A stretch of 64,000 nucleotides of DNA from Elioraea thermophila (ex Habib et al. 2022) (lineage in GTDB: Bacteria > Pseudomonadota > Alphaproteobacteria > Acetobacterales > Acetobacteraceae): positions 1-64,000 of the forward strand of contig NZ_QMDI01000005.1 in the NCBI RefSeq assembly GCF_003336755.1, read 5' to 3'. The notes below the pieces were generated by a model. It did no database searches, was not told the origin of the DNA, and saw only the letters and a list, made by a program, of their open reading frames with translations. The translations under genes were made by a program, and so were the position numbers. Shown piece after piece: positions 35,691-43,537 of the stretch. The first letter of the stretch is position 1, and each line of letters starts with the position of its first letter.

Positions 35691-38633
35691 ATGAACGGTC
35701 GCAGCGCGCGGTTCGGCATCGCCGCGGTCGGCGTCCTTCTCCTCGCCCTCGCCTGGGTGGCCGTCGTCCTGCATACCCTGCGCGATCGGGCCGAGAGCGA
35801 GGCGGCGAGGGCGGAGAGGGCGCGCCTCGCCGCCCTCGTGCTCGAAGATCACCTCAGACGGCAGCTCGTCCCGCTCGATGAGGCCGCAGCCCGCCTGGCC
35901 CGCGCGGCAGGCGGCCGGGCGGAGACGATCCCCCCCGCTGCGCTTGCCGCCGTCGCGGAGGCGGCGGGCCCGGCCCTGCGCGCGCTCGCGGTAATCGATG
36001 GCGACGGCCGCGTGCTCGCCTCCAACCTGGGCCTTCCCGGCACCCGCCTCACCGTCGACCTCGACGAAGTGGGGCGGAGTGTGCTGCTGTTCGATCCTGG
36101 GCGGGCGGTGGTCGGGCGCGTCGCCCCCAACCCCGTCACCGGCGAGGCCGCGCTGCCGATGGCGCGTCGCATCACGCGGGCCGGCGGCACGTTCGGCGGC
36201 CTCGTCGTCGCCTACCTCGATCCCGACGCCCTGTTGCGGCGCCTGCCGGACGCTGTCGCGACGGGAGAGAGCATGGCAGCGGTCATCCGCAGCGACGGCT
36301 GGCTGTTGGCCGCTTCCGGTGCCGCCCTCGGACCGATCGGCTCGCCGCTGACCCAGGACGGGCTCTACGACGCGCTTCGCGCCCGCGCCGAGGGCGTGGT
36401 GCCGCTCGAGGACGGGACTGCCGGCGGGGTGAGCCTCCTCGCCTTCCGCCATCTGCCGGAACTGCCGCTGATCGCTGCGGTTGCGGTCTCCCCTCGCACC
36501 GTGCTCGGCGGGCTGTCGCCGGCCGAGGCGCTCGGGGCGGCCTCAGCCGCCGTCCTCGCCCTGGGGCTGGTCGCGATGCTGGCGGGGCTCGCCACCCAGG
36601 CGCGACGGATGCAGGCCCGCGAGGCCGCGCTCGCCCAGGATCGCAAGGCGCTGGAGGAACGGAGCCTCGCGCTCGCCCGTGAGAAGCGGCTTGCCGACAG
36701 CAAGACCGAACTCCTTGAGACCACCCTCGCCGCCCTCGCCGACGGGGTGATCGTCGTCGATGGCAACCTTCGCCTCGTCACCTGGAACAATCGCGTGCCC
36801 GACCTGCTCGGGGTGCCGCCGCAGCTGCTGCAGGTCGGCGTGCGCTACGAGGAGATCCTGCGGGCCCTCGCCCGGGCGGGCGAGTTCGGCCCGGTTGCGC
36901 TGGAGAGCGAGGTGCGCCGACGCCTCGACGAGGCGCGGGCGGGAATCTCTGCGACCGAGGAGCGTCGTCGGCCGAACGGGCGAGTGATCGAGACCAGGAG
37001 CTCGCCCTTGCCCGCGGGCGGTTTCGTCGCCATCCTGCGCGACGTCACCGCCCGCCACGAGGCGGAGGAGCAGCTTCGGCGCGGGCGGGAGATGGCAGAG
37101 GCCGCCTCGGCGGCGAAATCCAACTTCGTCGCCATCGTCAGCCACGAGATCCGCACGCCGATGAACGCGATCATCGGCACGCTCGGCCTGCTTGCCGACA
37201 CCGCGCTCGATGCCGAACAGAAGCGCTATGTCGAGACCGCGCGCGACAGTGCCGAGCACCTGCTCGACATCATCAACGACATTCTCGACCTCTCCAAGAT
37301 CGAGGCCGGCCGGCTTGCGCTCGAGCCCGCCGACTTCGCCCTGGCACCCCTCGTCTCGGCCGTGGTCGACCTCTACCGTCCCGCCTGTCTCGCCGCCGGC
37401 ATCGCGCTCGAGGTCGCGATCGAGCCCGGTGTGCCGCCGTTCGTGCGCAGCGACCCGGGGCGCATTCGCCAGATCCTGCTCAACTTGCTGTCGAACGCAG
37501 TCAAGCACACGCAAACGGGCGACATCCGGGTCGAGATCGGGCTTGCGGCGCCACCGCGACGCGGCGAACCCTGGCAGGTGCGGTTCGCGGTGGCGGATCG
37601 CGGCCCCGGCGTGCCGCCGGAACGCAAGGCGGAGCTCTTCGAGCCCTTCGCCGAGATGGAGCCGGCAGGGCAGCGCCGGCCCGGCGGCACTGGGCTGGGG
37701 CTTGCCATCTGCCGCCGCCTGGTTGAACTGCTCGGCGGCAGCATCGGCATCGCCGATCGCGCGGGCGGCGGGGCCGTCTTCTGGTTCGTCCTGCCGCTCG
37801 CCGAAGCGGCCTCCCGTCCCGACCAGCCGGCGGAGCCCTTGCCCCTGCCGCGCGCCCGGCGCGCCCGCGTGCTGATCGCCGAGGACAGCCCTGCCAACCA
37901 GCTCGTCGCAGCCACCTGGCTGCGCAAGGACGGCCATCACGTGGACGTGGTCGGCAATGGCCGGGAAGCGGTGGACGCGGTCGCCTCCCGTCCCTACGAC
38001 ATCGTGTTCATGGACCTGATGATGCCGGAGATGGACGGCCTCGCCGCCACGCGGGAGATCCGCCGGCTGCCGCCGCCTGCCGGCACGGTGCCGATCATCG
38101 CGCTGACCGCGAACGTGATGGCGGGGGATCGCGAGCGTTTCCTCGCCGCCGGCATGAGCGGCGTGCTCGCCAAGCCGGTGACGGGGCGGATGCTGAGCGA
38201 GGCGTTGCTCGCCGAACTCGGCCCGGCTGAGGCGGCCGAGCGCACCTCCCGGCCGGAGCCGACCACCCCCCTGCCCGCCGCGGCCGAGGTGATCGACCGT
38301 GCGCACCTCGCTGCGCTCGCGCGCGGTCTGACGCCGGAGACGCTGCGCGGGCTGCTCGAGGCCTGTGCCGAGGATGTACGCGCGCGCCTTGCCGCCCTGG
38401 AGGAAGCAGGCCAGCGCGGCGACCTCACGGCCGTTCGCCACGAGGCGCACGCCTTGCGCGGCAGTGCGGCCAACTACGGCTTGGTCGCGCTCGCCGCCGC
38501 CGCCGCCGCGGTCGAGCGGGCGGCGGGGCTTGACGATGCCGAGGCTGCGCTCGCCGGGCTGGCGCGCCTGCGCGCCGCCGCCGAGGCCGCCCTGGCGCGG
38601 CTCGCCGAGACCGCGCCGGCCGGGAGTGCGTGA
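35691..38633 (+). CDS. Hybrid sensor histidine kinase with REC and Hpt domains
   Basis: The product has 980 residues from the ATG at 35691 (AGGACGGT upstream; a GTG 12 nt earlier lies too close to the purine run). Order: transmembrane helix (about 8-28), periplasmic Cache-like sensor (about 30-275), second transmembrane helix, coiled coil, PAS (about 345-445), HisKA with His485 in VSHEIRTPMN, HATPase with LLNLLSNAVKH and GGTGLGLAI, REC with phospho-acceptor Asp775 in FMDLMMPEMDG, and Hpt with His920 in EAHALRGSA. This is a full phosphorelay in one chain. The output regulator is not nearby. Two tiny coupled genes follow directly. Confidence 0.93.
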   Translation: MNGRSARFGIAAVGVLLLALAWVAVVLHTLRDRAESEAARAERARLAALVLEDHLRRQLVPLDEAAARLARAAGGRAETIPPAALAAVAEAAGPALRALAVIDGDGRVLASNLGLPGTRLTVDLDEVGRSVLLFDPGRAVVGRVAPNPVTGEAALPMARRITRAGGTFGGLVVAYLDPDALLRRLPDAVATGESMAAVIRSDGWLLAASGAALGPIGSPLTQDGLYDALRARAEGVVPLEDGTAGGVSLLAFRHLPELPLIAAVAVSPRTVLGGLSPAEALGAASAAVLALGLVAMLAGLATQARRMQAREAALAQDRKALEERSLALAREKRLADSKTELLETTLAALADGVIVVDGNLRLVTWNNRVPDLLGVPPQLLQVGVRYEEILRALARAGEFGPVALESEVRRRLDEARAGISATEERRRPNGRVIETRSSPLPAGGFVAILRDVTARHEAEEQLRRGREMAEAASAAKSNFVAIVSHEIRTPMNAIIGTLGLLADTALDAEQKRYVETARDSAEHLLDIINDILDLSKIEAGRLALEPADFALAPLVSAVVDLYRPACLAAGIALEVAIEPGVPPFVRSDPGRIRQILLNLLSNAVKHTQTGDIRVEIGLAAPPRRGEPWQVRFAVADRGPGVPPERKAELFEPFAEMEPAGQRRPGGTGLGLAICRRLVELLGGSIGIADRAGGGAVFWFVLPLAEAASRPDQPAEPLPLPRARRARVLIAEDSPANQLVAATWLRKDGHHVDVVGNGREAVDAVASRPYDIVFMDLMMPEMDGLAATREIRRLPPPAGTVPIIALTANVMAGDRERFLAAGMSGVLAKPVTGRMLSEALLAELGPAEAAERTSRPEPTTPLPAAAEVIDRAHLAALARGLTPETLRGLLEACAEDVRARLAALEEAGQRGDLTAVRHEAHALRGSAANYGLVALAAAAAAVERAAGLDDAEAALAGLARLRAAAEAALARLAETAPAGSA

Positions 38634-38636
38634 GCG

Positions 38637-38855
38637 GTGACGGAACGACGCTCCCCTGCCACCCGCCACCCGGGAAGCGCGATCGCCGAGGCGCTCGATC
38701 GTGCGACCTACGCGGGCTACGCCGCCGGCTTCGCCGCCGCCCGCGACACCGCGGCAGCGCTTGCCGAGGCCGACGGGGCGACGGGTCTTGCCGAGCGCAT
38801 CCGCGCCCTCGCGCCCCTGCCCGATCGCAACCGGCGAGCGCCAGGCCGCGCATGA
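38637..38855 (+). CDS. Small helical protein of unknown function, coupled to the hybrid kinase gene
   Basis: A 72-codon frame starts at a GTG only 3 nt after the kinase stop, with GGAG about 12 nt upstream. The product (MTERRSPATRHPGSAIAEAL...) is Ala/Arg-rich and probably helical, with no recognised domain, signal peptide or membrane segment. Tight spacing to the kinase and an ATGA overlap with the next small gene argue that it is translated. Codon composition matches the neighbours. Function unknown; an accessory role in the signalling unit is only a guess from position. Confidence 0.5.
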   Translation: MTERRSPATRHPGSAIAEALDRATYAGYAAGFAAARDTAAALAEADGATGLAERIRALAPLPDRNRRAPGRA

Positions 38856-39040
38856 CGCGGCCCACGCCGATGCCGCCGCGGCGCGGCGAGGTGCTCGCCT
38901 GTCCCTTCTGCGACGAGGTGACCCAGCCCAACCGGCTGAGCGACGGGTCGGTCGTTTGTTCCTGCCCCGCCGCTCGTGCGCTGCCCGCCGAGGAGCGGGC
39001 CCTTGCGCCCGATCAAGGTACCGCACGAGCGCGGCGGTGA
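38852..39040 (+). CDS. Small four-cysteine protein, possible zinc ribbon
   Basis: The 62-residue frame begins at an ATG that overlaps the stop of the previous small gene (ATGA). Four cysteines are arranged as CPFC (17, 20) and CSC (36, 38), which could bind zinc or another metal, although the second pair is closer than in classical zinc ribbons. The C-terminal third is basic. No named family is recognised. It may be cotranscribed with the hybrid histidine kinase and lies 36 nt before the PHA synthase gene. Confidence 0.5.
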   Translation: MTRPTPMPPRRGEVLACPFCDEVTQPNRLSDGSVVCSCPAARALPAEERALAPDQGTARARR

Positions 39041-39076
39041 CACTGCCCTCCCGTCCCTCGGCTCGGCAGTCCCGCC

Positions 39077-40873
39077 ATGACCTCGCTTTCCGGCCCGCCT
39101 GAACCGCTCGCCGCCCCGTTCAGCCCCGCCGCGCAGGCGCCCTCGCCCGGCGAGGCGATGGAGCGGCTCGGTGACGCTTACGACCGCGTGCTGCGCGGCG
39201 CGGTCGCCCGCCTCACCGCCGGGGTGTCGCCGAAGGCGATCGCGCTCGCCTTCACCGATTGGTGGCTCCATCTCGCGGCCTCGCCCGGACGGCAGGCCAT
39301 GCTCGGGGTGAAGGCGGCAACCAAGGCCGCGCGGCTCGCCACCTACGCCGCCCGCTGTTCGCTCGACCCCTCGGCCGAACCCTGCATCACGCCGCTGCCG
39401 AACGACTCGCGCTTCGCCCATCCTGGCTGGCAGATGCCGCCGTTCAGCCTCTACGCGCAGTCTTTCCTGCTCACCCAGCAGTGGTGGCATGTCGCCACCC
39501 ACGGCGTGCGTGGCGTGTCGCGCCACCACGAGGAGGTCGTGTCCTTCGTCGTGCGCCAGATGCTCGACGTCGTCTCGCCCTCGAATTGGATCGTCACCAA
39601 CCCGGAAATCCTTGAACGCACCCTGGCCGAGGGTGGACGCAACCTGTGGCGCGGGCTGCAGCACGCGGCGGAGGACGCGGCGCGCGAACTCGCCGGCCTT
39701 CCTCCCGTGGGTGCCGAGGCCTACCGTGTGGGCGAGACGATCGCCTGCACGCCCGGCCAGGTCATCTTCCGCAACCGACTGATCGAGCTGATCCAGTACG
39801 CGCCGACGACGGATCGGGTGCGGGCCGAACCGGTGCTGATCGTGCCGGCCTGGATCATGAAGTACTACATCTTGGATCTTTCGCCGCACAATTCGCTGAT
39901 CCGCCACCTGGTGGCGCAGGGCTTCACCGTGTTCGCGATCTCCTGGAAGAACCCGGGGCCCGAGGATCGCGACCTCGGCATGGACGACTACCGCCGGCTC
40001 GGCGTGCTCGCCGCACTCGATGCGATCCGCACCGTCTGCGGCGCGGTGCGCGTGCACGCGCTCGGCTATTGCCTCGGCGGCACGCTCGCCGCCATCACCG
40101 CCGCCGCGATGGGGCGCGACGGCGACGACCGCCTCGCGACCCTCACCCTGCTCGCCGCGCAGACCGACTTCTCGCAGCCCGGCGAACTCGCCCTCTTCAT
40201 CGACGAGAGCGAGGTCGCCTGGCTCGAGGACCAGATGGCGCTCACCGGCACCCTCGATGCCCGGCAGATGGCGGGCGCCTTCCGCATGCTGCGCTCGGCC
40301 GACCTGATCTGGTCGCGGCTCGTACGCGAGTACCTGCTCGGCGAACGCTCAGCCGTGACCGACCTGATGGCGTGGAACGCGGACGCCACGCGCATGCCTG
40401 CGCGCATGCACGGCGAGTACCTGCGCCACCTCTTCCTCGACAACGACTTCGCCGCGGGCCGTTGGATCGTCGACGACCGGCCCGTCTCCCCCAACGACAT
40501 CCGCCCGCCCCTGTTCGTGGTCGGCACCGAAACGGATCACGTCTCGCCCTGGCGCAGCGTGTTCGCCATCCACCACCTCACCGAGGGCGAGGTGACGTTC
40601 GTGCTGACCAATGGCGGGCACAACGCCGGCATCGTTTCGCCGCCCGACCATCCGCGGCGGCGTTACCGCATTCGCACGCATCGGCCGGGCGAGTCTCATC
40701 TCGACCCCGATGCATGGCTGGCGGCTGCCGAGGCGCGCACCGGGTCCTGGTGGGGGGCCTGGTTCGACTGGCTCGCCGCCCACAACGGCGCGTGGGTGGC
40801 GCCGCGCGTGCCGGGCGAGGCGGGGCTGCCGGCGCTCTGCCCCGCCCCCGGCACCTACGTGCTGATGCGGTGA
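39077..40873 (+). CDS. phaC: Poly(3-hydroxyalkanoate) synthase, class I type
   Basis: The 598-residue alpha/beta hydrolase-fold enzyme has the PhaC N-terminal domain and a lipase-box-like GYCLGG with catalytic Cys332. The triad is completed by Asp487 (TETDHVSPW) and His515 (NGGHNAGIV). VLIVPAWIMKYYILDLSPHN is a PhaC hallmark. It polymerises (R)-3-hydroxyacyl-CoA into storage polyester granules. No phaA, phaB, phasin or phaR gene is adjacent, so precursor supply must be encoded elsewhere. Its stop codon forms one end of a 22-bp palindrome shared with the convergent gene. Confidence 0.93.
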   Translation: MTSLSGPPEPLAAPFSPAAQAPSPGEAMERLGDAYDRVLRGAVARLTAGVSPKAIALAFTDWWLHLAASPGRQAMLGVKAATKAARLATYAARCSLDPSAEPCITPLPNDSRFAHPGWQMPPFSLYAQSFLLTQQWWHVATHGVRGVSRHHEEVVSFVVRQMLDVVSPSNWIVTNPEILERTLAEGGRNLWRGLQHAAEDAARELAGLPPVGAEAYRVGETIACTPGQVIFRNRLIELIQYAPTTDRVRAEPVLIVPAWIMKYYILDLSPHNSLIRHLVAQGFTVFAISWKNPGPEDRDLGMDDYRRLGVLAALDAIRTVCGAVRVHALGYCLGGTLAAITAAAMGRDGDDRLATLTLLAAQTDFSQPGELALFIDESEVAWLEDQMALTGTLDARQMAGAFRMLRSADLIWSRLVREYLLGERSAVTDLMAWNADATRMPARMHGEYLRHLFLDNDFAAGRWIVDDRPVSPNDIRPPLFVVGTETDHVSPWRSVFAIHHLTEGEVTFVLTNGGHNAGIVSPPDHPRRRYRIRTHRPGESHLDPDAWLAAAEARTGSWWGAWFDWLAAHNGAWVAPRVPGEAGLPALCPAPGTYVLMR

Positions 40874-40892
40874 GCCGGCGCGCGCCGGCTCA
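40871..40892. terminator. 22-bp perfect palindrome containing both convergent stop codons
   Basis: The sequence from the phaC TGA (40871-40873) to the TCA that is the minus-strand TGA (40890-40892) is a perfect palindrome; its core is GCCGGCGCGCGCCGGC. Either transcript could fold an 8- to 9-bp GC hairpin whose foot is the stop codon. It probably serves as a bidirectional terminator or 3'-end protector, but there is no T-run on either strand. Confidence 0.55.
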
Positions 40893-41876
40893 AAGGTCCA
40901 CACCCCAGGGCAGCGCGTGCCAGGCGAAGCCCTCGCCCTCGGCGGCGACGTGACCGACACCGGGGAAGGGGAAGTGGTAGGAGAGCACGAAAGTGCGCTC
41001 GCGCGCGATCTGCCGCAGCAGGCGAAGCCGCGTCTGCGCCGACTGCTTCGGGTCCGTATCAAAGGCGAATTCGATCAGCGGACGCCGCAGCATGATCACC
41101 TGGTGGTGCGCGAGGTCGCCGATGAACATCGCCACCCGGTTGCCCGACTGGATGGCGTAAGCCGTGTGCCCCACCGTATGTCCGGGTGCGGCGACCGCGA
41201 CCACACCCGGCACCACCTCCTTGCCGTCCTCGGCGAAGGTGAGCCGGTCGCGCACGGGAAGAAGGTTTCGCCGCGCGCCCTGTACGAAAGTGCCGACCCA
41301 GCCGGCGGCGGAGGCGCGCGCCTCGTCCGTCCAGTAGTCGAAATCGGCCTTGCTGATGAACACCTGGGCGTTGGGGAAGTTCGGCTTGCCGTCGCCGCCG
41401 ATGATGCCCCAGACGTGGTCGATGTGGCCGTGGCTGCACACCACGGCATCGATCTCCTCGGGGCGGATGCCGGCCGCGCGCAGGTTGGCGAGCAGCATTC
41501 CCGTGTTCGGGCCGAAGGGGCGCGTGTAGCCGACCCCGGTGTCGAACAGCACGAGCTGGCGGCCCGTGTTGAGGACGAAACAGTTCTGCGGCAGCACGAG
41601 CTTGTCGGTCGGCAGGAAATGCTCGCGCAGCAGCGCGGTGAGATCGTCCTTCGGGTGTCCGGGGAAGCCGCCCGCTGGGTCGCCGAGATCGAGATCGCCG
41701 TCGCCCACCACCGTGATCTCGAACTCGCCGAAGCGGAAGCGGTACCACTCGGGCGGGCGGAGGAAGGTGCGCGGAGCGGCGGCGGCGGTTTCGCGCCGCG
41801 TCGCCGCCAGCGCCGCCAGGGCCACGGCACCGCCGAACAGCCTCCGACGCGCCACAGACATCCCGTGTTCCCTCAT
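40890..41876 (-). CDS. Metallo-beta-lactamase-fold hydrolase with Tat signal
   Basis: The product has 328 residues from the ATG at 41876, supported by GGGGAGGACGCG just upstream. An ARRRLFGG twin-arginine signal and hydrophobic stretch end around residue 35, so export is likely. The metal-binding motif is His149, His151, Asp153 and His154 in SHGHIDH, with His233 (APGHTVGH) and Asp254 (FIGDLAHHQ) completing a dinuclear site. It resembles lactonase or quorum-quenching members of the fold, but the substrate is not evident. A promoter-like pair lies at 41934-41962. It is convergent with phaC. Confidence 0.85.
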   Translation of the reverse strand: MREHGMSVARRRLFGGAVALAALAATRRETAAAAPRTFLRPPEWYRFRFGEFEITVVGDGDLDLGDPAGGFPGHPKDDLTALLREHFLPTDKLVLPQNCFVLNTGRQLVLFDTGVGYTRPFGPNTGMLLANLRAAGIRPEEIDAVVCSHGHIDHVWGIIGGDGKPNFPNAQVFISKADFDYWTDEARASAAGWVGTFVQGARRNLLPVRDRLTFAEDGKEVVPGVVAVAAPGHTVGHTAYAIQSGNRVAMFIGDLAHHQVIMLRRPLIEFAFDTDPKQSAQTRLRLLRQIARERTFVLSYHFPFPGVGHVAAEGEGFAWHALPWGVDL

Positions 41877-41933
41877 CGCGTCCTCCCCGATCCGTCTCCT
41901 GTCGGTCACACCTTGTCGCGGCGTGTGCACGCA

Positions 41934-41962
41934 AGGGTAGCGCGCCAGCCCAGGACGCGCAA
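41934..41962 (-). promoter_or_regulatory. Candidate promoter of the metallo-hydrolase gene
   Basis: On the minus strand TTGCGC (41957-41962) and TACCCT (41934-41939) are separated by exactly 17 bp, in the 102-nt gap between holA and this gene, leaving a 5' UTR of about 50 nt. The same -35 hexamer occurs before the mrp operon. Confidence 0.45.
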
Positions 41963-41978
41963 CGAAACGACGGAAGCC

Positions 41979-42995
41979 TCAGCGACGCGCGGCGGCGAGC
42001 GCGATCTCGACCACCATGCGGCGCGCGATCAGCACGTCCGGCATGCCGGTGCTCTTGCAGGCGAGTTCGGCCGCGAACAGACGATCCGCCACCGCGGCCG
42101 CACGCTCGCCGCTCCAGCGGGAGAGCGCGCGGGCGAAATCCTGTTCGTGGCGAAAGAACACCGGCGGCTTGGCCCGGCGCGCGGCCTCCTTCGCCGGCAG
42201 GCGTGCGAGCCCCTCCGCGGCGGCGAGGGCGAGCCGCTGCAGGTGACGAAGCGCGGCGCGCAGCACGGCGACACTGCTGGCACCTTCGGCGACAGCAGCG
42301 GCGAGCGCGCGATCGGCGCGCGCCACATCGCCGGCGGTGGCGGCGAACAACGCATCCTCCACGCCGAGCCCGGCATGGTCTCCCACCACCGCTTCGCACG
42401 CCGCGACGTCCGCCCGGCCCCCCTCGCCGACATAGAGGGCGAGTTTCTCCAGTTCGCGGCGCGTGATGCCGCGATCCTCGCCGAGATGCTCGGCGAGCCA
42501 GGCAGCCGCGTCCGGCTCGGCCGACACGCCGAGCTCGCGCAAGGTGGCGCCGATGGATTGGGCGAGTTCCGCCCCGCGCTCCGGCCAGCAGGCGATGGCG
42601 ACGACGTCGTTGCGGCGTTCGAACAGCGTGCGCAACTTCTCGCCGGCCTTGAGCGCGCCCGCCTCGACGAGGAGGAAGGAGTCGCCCGGCACATCGAGCG
42701 CGGCGGAAACCGCGGCGGCGAGCGCGTTGGTGGCCCCGCGCAGCCGCACGCAGCGCCGCCCCCCGGTCAGGCTGAGGGCGGCCATCTCGCCCGCGAGAAG
42801 GCCGGGGTCGGCAGAAGCCGCCTCGCGCGAAACGACACTGAGGCGAAATGGATCCTCCGTCGCACCGAGCACTGCGCGCACCAGCGCCTCGGCGCGATCG
42901 CGGATCAGCCCCTCGTCCTCGCCGTAGAGCAAAGCGCCGCGCGAGGCGCCCGGGTCGGCGAGGAAGGCGGCGAGCTGGCGGCCGTCGAGCTTCAC
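41979..42995 (-). CDS. holA: DNA polymerase III subunit delta
   Basis: The 338-residue clamp-loader subunit starts [14 protein letters not shown] and has the HolA signature ALLYGEDEGLIRDRAEAL. The three-domain AAA-like layout is preserved, and the product is of normal length for the family. HolA opens the beta clamp during loading. It starts at a GTG (42995) overlapping the lptE stop (GTGA), so it is translationally coupled. The leuS-lptE-holA order is conserved in many proteobacteria, which supports both this call and the lptE call. Confidence 0.92.
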   Translation of the reverse strand: MKLDGRQLAAFLADPGASRGALLYGEDEGLIRDRAEALVRAVLGATEDPFRLSVVSREAASADPGLLAGEMAALSLTGGRRCVRLRGATNALAAAVSAALDVPGDSFLLVEAGALKAGEKLRTLFERRNDVVAIACWPERGAELAQSIGATLRELGVSAEPDAAAWLAEHLGEDRGITRRELEKLALYVGEGGRADVAACEAVVGDHAGLGVEDALFAATAGDVARADRALAAAVAEGASSVAVLRAALRHLQRLALAAAEGLARLPAKEAARRAKPPVFFRHEQDFARALSRWSGERAAAVADRLFAAELACKSTGMPDVLIARRMVVEIALAAARR

Positions 42996-43537
42996 GTGCT
43001 GCCCGCGCCGCGGGCGTAGAAGGCGGCGAGCTGGGCGACGATGTCCTCGGCGAGCCGCTCCGCCACCCGGGCCTCCGCCGCCTCGCCGGACAGCTGCGCG
43101 GCGAAGAATTCGTTCGGCACGATGTTGAACGCATCGACGGCGTAGGCGCGCCCCGCGAACACGGGATCGCCCGAGGGCAGCGGACGGAGCGTGAACTCGG
43201 CCGTCGCGTTCACCCGCTGGCGGGATGCCGTTTCGTCGCGCCGCACGCCGAGGAGCTCGCGCCGGATGGTCAGCGCCACCCGCAACTCGTGGCGCGGCGC
43301 GATCCCGGGACCGTTGCCGAGACGCTGGATGATGGCGTTGCGCAGGATCTGCCCCTGGCGGTCGGGGATGGTGGCGACCCGCGTGGCGGCGAGTGCGCGG
43401 GCGGTCGACGGCGCCTCGCCGCGCGGGCGGTCGTCGTAAAGCGGGCGGAAGCCGCAGCCCCCGAGGCCGAGCGCGGCCAAAACGATCAGCCTTCGGCCCG
43501 GCTCACAGGACGAAGTTGACGATCTTGCCCGGGACAT
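42992..43537 (-). CDS. lptE: LPS-assembly lipoprotein LptE
   Basis: The 181-residue protein has a lipobox LGGC with Cys28, followed by GFRPLYD, the typical start of mature LptE. The rest ([20 protein letters not shown]) fits the family. LptE plugs the LptD barrel that inserts lipopolysaccharide into the outer membrane. Its predicted start lies inside the leuS 3' end (35-bp overlap) and no clear ribosome-binding site is visible, so it may depend on leuS translation. Position between leuS and holA matches the conserved order. Confidence 0.85.
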   Translation of the reverse strand: MSRARSSTSSCEPGRRLIVLAALGLGGCGFRPLYDDRPRGEAPSTARALAATRVATIPDRQGQILRNAIIQRLGNGPGIAPRHELRVALTIRRELLGVRRDETASRQRVNATAEFTLRPLPSGDPVFAGRAYAVDAFNIVPNEFFAAQLSGEAAEARVAERLAEDIVAQLAAFYARGAGST

